Shown in pieces: positions 1 to 3,949 of a stretch of DNA of 5,124 bases. The DNA is taken from positions 1 to 5,124 of the forward strand of contig JAMOQA010000596.1 of assembly GCA_027064265.1 (NCBI GenBank), given 5' to 3'. Positions within the stretch are counted from its first letter, which is position 1. Each line of letters opens with the position of its first letter. The DNA is from Acidobacteriota bacterium (lineage in GTDB: Bacteria > Acidobacteriota > Polarisedimenticolia > J045). The translations under genes were made by a program, and so were the position numbers. Under the pieces are notes generated by a model. The model made no database searches. It was not told the DNA's origin and worked only from the letters and a program-made list of their open reading frames with translations.

Positions 1-993
1 GAGGAACTCCTCGACCGCGAGGCGGGCGTCCCGCGCGATCCCGAGGGCCTCCCGGAGGGCCTCGAGCCGGGCTTCGGGCGCTCCCGGCCGCGTTCCCGGG
101 AGCACCGCGGCGAGGTCGAGGAGACGGCGCACGAGGGCCGCCCGGTCCCCGCTCTTCCGCGCCTCGGCCACCGCCTCGCGGGCGAGGGCGGTGGCGACCT
201 CCGGTTCCTTCCCGCTCACGGCGAGGGCCCGCTGGGCGAGCACCTCGGCGAGCACCGCCCGGTTCCCGGAGCGGCGGGCGAGGTCCCGGGCCTCGTCGAG
301 TCGACGCAGGCCGGTGACCCGGCGGCCCGCGGCGATGCGGGCCCGGCCTTCCCGCGCCAGGTGTCGCGGGTAGACCGAGGGATCGGTCGACTCCCATGCC
401 TCGTGCTCGCCGTGGTCGAGGTGCGCGAGGGCCTCCCGCGGGTTCCCCGCCTCGAGGGCTTCCTCCGCGAGGCGCCAGCACGCTTCCACGTGGGCACCGT
501 AGTGCCATGGGCCCCACGCGACCTCCGCCAGCGCCCGGCGCGCGACCCCCGGCAGCCCCAGGGCCCGGGCCGCCGCGGCCCGGAAGAGCCAGGCCCGCCC
601 GCCTTCCTCTCCGAACGGGGGGAGCCGACCGTCCGTCTTCCGCCGGATCTCCTCCGTCCACGCGAGAACGTCGAGGTGACGGCCCCGGGCGAGGGCCCGC
701 TCGAGGAAGGCGAGCAGGTCGGTGCCGGGGGGCAGGGGAGCCGGCCGGCGGAGGGCCTCGGCGAGGTACGCCTCCTCCTCGAGTTCGCCCGCGGGGACGG
801 CGTACAGGAGCGCGAGGCGGCGGAGCACGACCCGGCCGGGGACGGCCAGGCCGGCCTCGGTGCGCCGGAGCAGGGAACGGTCGACGTGGACCCCCAGGCG
901 GCGCGCCTCGTGGACGGCGCGCCGGAGGGACCATCCGCGGTCGCGGCGGAGGGCCCGCAGGAGGTGTCCGAGTCCGCGGTACCAGGGCCTCAT
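1..993 (-). CDS. XRE-family helix-turn-helix regulator with TPR-like C-terminal region (3' end outside the window)
   Basis: The minus strand is open from an ATG at 993-991 to the window edge, giving 331 residues with no stop, so the C-terminus is missing. An AAAGGAG Shine-Dalgarno site (1007-1001) lies 7 bases before the ATG. Residues about 7-71 read as an XRE/Cro helix-turn-helix: LGHLLRALRRDRGWSLRRAV, then a DRSLLRRTEAG recognition-helix region, then VLRRLALLYAVPAGEL. Residues about 131-331 are a run of Ala/Leu/Arg/Glu-rich amphipathic helices with TPR-like spacing, for example around 170-195, 211-245 and 247-282. No signal peptide or membrane segment is seen, so it should be cytoplasmic. 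XRE proteins with helical-repeat bodies are DNA-binding regulators, often controlled by a ligand, peptide or protein bound by the repeats. It is divergent from the secreted-protein operon starting at 1288, which makes that operon and itself plausible targets (inference). The HTH assignment is firm; the TPR label is less so. Confidence 0.88.
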   Translation of the reverse strand, partial: MRPWYRGLGHLLRALRRDRGWSLRRAVHEARRLGVHVDRSLLRRTEAGLAVPGRVVLRRLALLYAVPAGELEEEAYLAEALRRPAPLPPGTDLLAFLERALARGRHLDVLAWTEEIRRKTDGRLPPFGEEGGRAWLFRAAAARALGLPGVARRALAEVAWGPWHYGAHVEACWRLAEEALEAGNPREALAHLDHGEHEAWESTDPSVYPRHLAREGRARIAAGRRVTGLRRLDEARDLARRSGNRAVLAEVLAQRALAVSGKEPEVATALAREAVAEARKSGDRAALVRRLLDLAAVLPGTRPGAPEARLEALREALGIARDARLAVEEFL

Positions 994-1119
994 CGGGAAA
1001 CTCCTTTCCCCGGGGGGCGCCGGGGCGGTACCCGCACCGCCATCATGGAGGGGACCCGTTCCCGGCGCCACGCCCCGGAGACGACCGCTTCCCGGGGCCG
1101 GGAAGGGGGAACGCCCGGG

Positions 1120-1157
1120 CCCGGGGACGGCACGCCCCGGGGCGCACCGTCCCCGGG
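1120..1157. repeat. 38-base near-perfect inverted repeat, candidate operator
   Basis: The left arm (1120-1138) and right arm (1139-1157) are reverse complements except for two adjacent C/A mismatches at positions 1131-1132 against 1145-1146. The outer arms are CCCGGGGACGG and CCGTCCCCGGG; the inner arms are CGCCCC and GGGGCG, meeting at the centre with no loop. It lies between two diverging genes, where no transcript should end, so a terminator role is unlikely. A binding site for a dimeric regulator such as the adjacent XRE protein is the natural reading (inference). Self-complementary runs are common at this GC content, but a 19-base arm with two mismatches is well beyond its neighbours. 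Confidence 0.6.
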
Positions 1158-1191
1158 GCGCGCTCGCCCCCGCGAACCTGGCCCCGGTCCG

Positions 1192-1208
1192 GGCAGGACT
1201 TCCCTGCC
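1192..1208. repeat. Short inverted repeat overlapping the putative -35 of the secreted operon
   Basis: GGCAGG (1192-1197) and CCTGCC (1203-1208) form a perfect 6-base inverted repeat around a 5-base spacer. The spacer and right arm overlap the TTCCCT proposed as the -35 element at 1200-1205. It could be a second operator or chance. Confidence 0.3.
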
Positions 1209-1229
1209 GGCGAGGGCATGGCCTAGACT
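1200..1229 (+). promoter_or_regulatory. Putative promoter of the secreted-protein operon
   Basis: A TAGACT hexamer (1224-1229) resembles a sigma-70 -10 element, with a poor -35 candidate TTCCCT (1200-1205) 18 bases upstream. It is among the few A/T-bearing places in this intergenic region. Transcription would begin near 1236, giving a leader of about 50 bases before the GTG at 1288. The -35 match is weak, so this is tentative. Confidence 0.35.
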
Positions 1230-1287
1230 TCCCCCGTGCCTGGCCGGGGGGCGGGCCCTTCGGCGCAGCAATCGAGGAGGAAACACC

Positions 1288-1842
1288 GTGCGCACGAAAT
1301 CGACGGTATCGGTTGGGCCGCGACAGCAGGGGGGCTGGGGACACCGGGGCCGCTGGCTGGCGAGGAGCGCGTGGCTGCTGGTCGGCACGCTCGTCCTTTC
1401 CGGCTTCCTGGCGGGGGGGGCCCGCGCGGGGGAGGGCCGATTCGAGATTCGGTCGGCCTGCGGCGGCCAGGGATTCGCCGGAACCTACCGGCTCGAAGGG
1501 ACGGAACTGCGGTTCCGGGCGTGCCGTCGAGCGGGTGGCGGCGTGTCCGCCGTTCTCTCCACCGCGGAACGCGAAATCCTTGCCCTGGAGGAACACGATG
1601 CCCGGAAGCAGTTCCGCGTGCTCGGGGAACCCTTCGAGGGCGAGAAGAGCCTCGCCGAGCTGACCACGTTCCGGGATGCTCCGGAGGGCAGGGTCTACGC
1701 CTGCTTCCTGCACGATGCCAGGACCTTGGGCCTCGGGGCCTGTCCGCCCTTCGACGCCGAGTGGAGGGCTCTCTTCCTGCTGGCCCCGGCCCTCGAGGGA
1801 ATCGACGAGACGGCATTGCCCTGCGCCGACCGGGACGAGTGA
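1288..1842 (+). CDS. Secreted protein of unknown function, paralogue of the N-terminal part of the next gene
   Basis: The start is GTG at 1288, set by a GAGGAGG site at 1274-1280 and by the signal peptide that follows; the same frame is open further upstream but without a ribosome site. The product is 184 residues. Residues 1-47 look like a Sec signal peptide: a long basic N-region, a hydrophobic core at about 28-43, and an Ala-Arg-Ala site before Gly48. The mature part has five cysteines (58, 79, 139, 152, 179). The stretch ACG..G...FRAC..AGGG (57-85) recurs with the same spacing in the following gene, and both mature proteins begin Gly-Glu. I do not recognise the family. It is probably exported to the periplasm or outside and disulfide-bonded. 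It lacks the cysteine-rich tail of its neighbour, so it could be a partner, inhibitor, chaperone or simply a diverged copy (inference). Confidence 0.82.
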   Translation: MRTKSTVSVGPRQQGGWGHRGRWLARSAWLLVGTLVLSGFLAGGARAGEGRFEIRSACGGQGFAGTYRLEGTELRFRACRRAGGGVSAVLSTAEREILALEEHDARKQFRVLGEPFEGEKSLAELTTFRDAPEGRVYACFLHDARTLGLGACPPFDAEWRALFLLAPALEGIDETALPCADRDE

Positions 1843-1866
1843 TCCCGGCGACGGCAGGGCTTATCG

Positions 1867-1887
1867 GCCGCGGGTTGATCCCGCGGC
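1867..1887 (+). promoter_or_regulatory. Hairpin between the two secreted-protein genes
   Basis: GCCGCGGG (1867-1874) and CCCGCGGC (1880-1887) form a perfect 8-base stem with a TTGAT loop. No T-tract follows; the stem instead abuts the AAGGGGGG ribosome site of the next gene. It is better read as a structure tuning differential expression, mRNA stability or translation start within the operon than as a full terminator. Confidence 0.55.
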
Positions 1888-1901
1888 AAGGGGGGAATTT
1901 C

Positions 1902-2705
1902 ATGCTCAACGTGAAGACCAGGTTCCTGTTGCACTGCGGGATCACGTTCGCGCTGGTGTCGGGGCTCCTGGCCGGCCCGACGGTGGCCCGGGCCGGGGAG
2001 GCCACCGTGACGGTGTGGCCCGCCTGTGGAGACGGGTGGGAGGGTGAAGCGTTCGACGACACGGGCGCGCGGGTCACGTTCCGCGCCTGCCCGGTGGCGG
2101 GCGGCGGTGCCGACTCGGCGATCTTCGACCGGGAGGGCCGTCCGCTCTCGCGGGTCGTCCAGGGCGAGGCGGTCGACACCCTCATCGAGATCGGCGGGGT
2201 GACGCTTCTCGATCGTCCCTACACCGAGGACGAGCTGCGCCGCGTCTCGCGGGTCTACGAGTCGCCCGACAGGGAGTTCGCGGGCCGTCTCCCGGTGCTC
2301 CTGGTCGACGATGGATGGGACCCCGGGTCGTTCCTCGTCAGGGCCCTCATGGCTCACGGGCCCATCTACGAAGACCGGACTGGCACGGCGGACGATGCCG
2401 AAGCCGCGTCCGATCAACGGTCGGACGGGACGCATCCCCAGGGTGGTGGCTGCACCAGCAAGTCGACGAACTGCATGGGTTGTTGCGGCATCCGGTGTAT
2501 CGGGTGTTTCGGCATGTGCACGCCCGAGTGTCTCGAGCACGACAAGTGCGTTGCAGACGAGGGGTACGCTCCCTGGAAGTGCAAGGACGAACTGAAGGCG
2601 GCCATCCAGTCGATCCGACGCTGCCGGAAGTGCCCCGAGGAGTGCAAGGACGGTCCCCACGACTGCTGCGGTGGGGAGGGCCCGGCCTGCGTGTCCATTC
2701 CCTGA
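1902..2705 (+). CDS. Secreted two-domain protein with cysteine-rich phospholipase A2-like C-terminus
   Basis: The start is ATG at 1902, 6 bases after AAGGGGGG (1888-1895) and leading directly into a signal peptide; the product is 267 residues. Residues 1-31 form a Sec signal with hydrophobic core (about 8-25) and an Ala-Arg-Ala cleavage site. Residues 32-160 form a domain related to the preceding gene, with ACG at 41-43, FRAC at 60-63 and AGGG at 66-69 in the same spacing. A polar linker (about 160-183) leads to a tail holding 16 cysteines between 184 and 263. Within it, C-L-E-H-D-K-C-V (210-217) follows a Gly/Cys-rich stretch (192-206). This matches the C-x-x-H-D-x-C active-site helix of secreted phospholipase A2, with His213 as catalytic base and Asp214 as calcium ligand, and resembles the short plant-type enzymes. 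The usual CC pair before it is E-C here, and overall similarity is low, so lipase activity is inferred. Alternative: a structural cysteine-rich domain or toxin-like protein. Confidence 0.85.
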   Translation: MLNVKTRFLLHCGITFALVSGLLAGPTVARAGEATVTVWPACGDGWEGEAFDDTGARVTFRACPVAGGGADSAIFDREGRPLSRVVQGEAVDTLIEIGGVTLLDRPYTEDELRRVSRVYESPDREFAGRLPVLLVDDGWDPGSFLVRALMAHGPIYEDRTGTADDAEAASDQRSDGTHPQGGGCTSKSTNCMGCCGIRCIGCFGMCTPECLEHDKCVADEGYAPWKCKDELKAAIQSIRRCRKCPEECKDGPHDCCGGEGPACVSIP

Positions 2706-2748
2706 ACGCGAAGGGGGGCGGCGGCCGCCGCCCCCCTTCCTCGCGTTC
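2704..2748. terminator. Large bidirectional terminator between converging genes
   Basis: Bases 2711-2738 are a perfect 28-base palindrome (AAGGGGGGCGGCGG followed by its reverse complement). An outer stem, GAACGCG (2704-2710) with CGCGTTC (2742-2748), extends it across a 3-base bulge at 2739-2741. It begins inside the TGA of the secreted phospholipase-like gene and lies 11 bases from the stop of the opposing dehydrogenase, so it can end both transcripts. Neither side has a clean T-run, only a pyrimidine-rich tail on the plus strand, so it is not a textbook intrinsic terminator. Confidence 0.72.
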
Positions 2749-2759
2749 CCTTCCGTTCC

Positions 2760-3779
2760 TCACTTCCCGTAGCGGCGGCGGATCGTCGGGATCAGGTAGT
2801 CCCGGAACGCCTCCTCGAGGCCGTACCTGGGAGAGAGGCCCCAGTCCTTCCGGGCGGCCTCGTCGTCCACGTCGGCGGGCCAGGAGTCGACGATCGCCTG
2901 GCGCTTGACGTCCGGCTTGAACGTGATGTCCGCCCCGGGGAAGGCGTCGATCACCAGTTCCCGGATCTCCTCGGCCGAGGGGTTGAACGCCGTGATGTTG
3001 TAGACCAGCCGGGTCAGCGCTTCCGGGGGCGCCGCTGCCAGGGCGAGGATCGCCTCGACGGCGTCGGGCATCGCCATGAAGGGGATCCGGGCGTCCGGGC
3101 GGACGAAGCAGGCGTACGGCTTCCCCTGGGCGGCGGCGTGGATCATCTCCGGCGCGTAGTCGCTGGTGCCCCCGGACGGAACGGTCAGCGCGGAGATCAG
3201 GCCCGGGAAGCGGATCGCGCGGAAGTCGACCCGGCCCGCGTGGGACTCCGCGTCGAGCTGCTTGTAGTGCCGGGCGTAGTACCGGCCCAGGTGCTCGCAG
3301 TAGAGCTTGTTGCAGCCGTACATCGTGATCGGGAGGTTCCACTCGTCCTCCCGCACCTTGCCCGCCCGCGCCTTGGTCTCGAGGTCCGGCAGGCCGTAGG
3401 CGGCGATCGAGCTCGGGTAGAAGAACAGCACGGGCCGCCCGTGGCTCTGGCCCTGCTGCTGGGCGAACTCGAGGAGGTTCAGCGTGCCCTCGACGTTGAC
3501 CTGGTGCGCGGTCACCGGCGTGAACTCGGCCCGGGTGGAGAGCAGGGCGGCCAGGTGGAAGACCCGGTCGACGGCGAACTCGGCGAGGATCGAGTCGAGG
3601 AGGTTCCGGTCGAGGATCGAACCGGTGAAGTGGCGGGTGACCCTGGACTCGAGCTCCTCGTCGAGGGGACGGAGGTCGAGGGTGACGATCGGGGTGGATC
3701 CCCCGTCCGAGAGGCGCGTCACCAGGGCATGGCCGATCTCTCCGGCGGCGCCGGTGATCAGGACGACGGGCTTGCGCAC
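2760..3779 (-). CDS. L-threonine 3-dehydrogenase, short-chain (SDR/epimerase) type
   Basis: It probably oxidises L-threonine to 2-amino-3-oxobutyrate with NAD in the cytoplasm, the first step of threonine breakdown to glycine and acetyl-CoA. The GTG start at 3779 follows GAGGAGG (3792-3786) by 6 bases; an in-frame ATG 78 bases upstream would add an unrelated Arg/Pro-rich stretch and overlaps the promoter. The product is 339 residues, near the usual length for this family. Visible motifs: NAD-binding GAAGEIG (10-16), Asp35 at the end of strand 2 favouring NAD, PSS (122-124), and YGCNK with Tyr154 and Lys158 as the catalytic pair. RFPGLIS (190-196), GGTSDYA (203-209), the MPDA region (237-240) and DSWPADVDDEAARKDWG (298-314) are signatures separating threonine dehydrogenase from sugar epimerases. 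It is not homologous to the zinc-dependent E. coli Tdh. No 2-amino-3-ketobutyrate CoA ligase gene is adjacent. A sugar epimerase role is less likely. Confidence 0.93.
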   Translation of the reverse strand: MRKPVVLITGAAGEIGHALVTRLSDGGSTPIVTLDLRPLDEELESRVTRHFTGSILDRNLLDSILAEFAVDRVFHLAALLSTRAEFTPVTAHQVNVEGTLNLLEFAQQQGQSHGRPVLFFYPSSIAAYGLPDLETKARAGKVREDEWNLPITMYGCNKLYCEHLGRYYARHYKQLDAESHAGRVDFRAIRFPGLISALTVPSGGTSDYAPEMIHAAAQGKPYACFVRPDARIPFMAMPDAVEAILALAAAPPEALTRLVYNITAFNPSAEEIRELVIDAFPGADITFKPDVKRQAIVDSWPADVDDEAARKDWGLSPRYGLEEAFRDYLIPTIRRRYGK

Positions 3780-3799
3780 GGTGTTCCTCCTCGCGGGCT

Positions 3800-3818
3800 C
3801 GCCGGGGGGATCCCGGCG
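3800..3818 (-). promoter_or_regulatory. Leader hairpin before the threonine dehydrogenase ribosome site
   Basis: CGCCGGG (3800-3806) and CCCGGCG (3812-3818) form a perfect 7-base stem with a 5-base loop in the minus-strand leader, ending 7 bases before the GAGGAGG site. It may keep the start region open or affect stability; no riboswitch architecture is seen. Confidence 0.35.
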
Positions 3819-3828
3819 GGGATGGCAC

Positions 3829-3857
3829 AGCCTTCCCGCCCGCGCCCGCCGTGTCAA
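3829..3857 (-). promoter_or_regulatory. Putative sigma-70 promoter of the threonine dehydrogenase gene
   Basis: On the minus strand there is a perfect TTGACA (3857-3852), then 17 bases, then AAGGCT (3834-3829) at the -10 position. The -35 is exact and the spacing ideal; the -10 matches the consensus at only two positions, which may be tolerated in a very GC-rich genome. Transcription would start near 3822, giving a leader of about 40 bases. Confidence 0.55.
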
Positions 3858-3866
3858 GGGGGCGCG

Positions 3867-3896
3867 TCTGCCCGGCGGGCTCCCCGGTGTTATCCT
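3867..3896 (+). promoter_or_regulatory. Putative promoter of the gamma-lyase gene
   Basis: TATCCT (3891-3896) matches four of six bases of the -10 consensus and is the most A/T-rich spot before the gene. The only -35 candidate is a poor TCTGCC (3867-3872) 18 bases upstream. The leader would be about 45 bases. Confidence 0.35.
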
Positions 3897-3915
3897 TCCC
3901 GCCGTTCCCCTCCCG

Positions 3916-3930
3916 GGGGCCTCCGGCCCC
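3916..3930 (+). promoter_or_regulatory. Small leader hairpin before the gamma-lyase ribosome site
   Basis: GGGGCC (3916-3921) and GGCCCC (3925-3930) can form a 6-base stem with a TCC loop, ending 6 bases before GAGGAG. It is short and could be chance in such GC-rich DNA. Confidence 0.25.
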
Positions 3931-3949
3931 GTTCCCGAGGAGCACCACG

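Larger units (their letters stand above)
994..1287. other. Divergent intergenic region between regulator and secreted-protein operon
   Basis: These 294 bases hold no credible gene. Open frames cross the region on both strands but have no start or ribosome site of their own and reflect the lack of A/T-rich stops. The region is extremely G/C-rich with many CCCGGG-type runs and several inverted repeats. The longest is at 1120-1157; shorter ones lie at 1008-1025, 1024-1041, 1155-1170, 1192-1208 and 1231-1250. It carries the leaders and promoters of both flanking transcription units. No convincing minus-strand promoter for the regulator was found by eye. Confidence 0.7.
3780..3949. other. Divergent promoter region between dehydrogenase and gamma-lyase genes
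   Basis: These 170 bases separate two diverging starts and contain no gene. They hold a good minus-strand promoter (3829-3857), a weaker plus-strand -10 (3891-3896), the two Shine-Dalgarno sites (3786-3792 and 3937-3942) and a hairpin in each leader. Joint placement suggests the two amino-acid catabolic genes may share a regulator, but I see no strong operator palindrome between the promoters. Confidence 0.6.

Noticed and set aside
1155..1170. GGGGCG/CGCCCC inverted repeat as a separate operator
   Set aside because: Only 6 bases per arm, overlapping the end of the larger repeat; expected by chance in this G/C-rich stretch.
396..1226. Plus-strand 276-residue Arg/Pro/Gly-rich open frame
   Set aside because: It is a shadow of the minus-strand regulator, with composition typical of antisense GC-rich frames and no recognisable domain.
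361..1287. Plus-strand open frame running into the first secreted gene
   Set aside because: It opposes the XRE/TPR regulator, is low-complexity Arg/Pro/Gly, and has no ribosome site. The real start is the GTG at 1288 with GAGGAGG and a signal peptide.
1695..2660. Minus-strand 321-residue open frame
   Set aside because: It is antisense to both secreted genes and runs across the intercistronic hairpin; both plus-strand genes have signal peptides and ribosome sites, and this frame has neither.
2451..2663. Cysteine-rich tail as a zinc-finger or ferredoxin-like domain
   Set aside because: The protein has a Sec signal peptide and would fold outside the cytoplasm, where disulfides are more likely; cysteine spacing fits neither a 4Fe-4S ferredoxin pattern nor a regular zinc ribbon.
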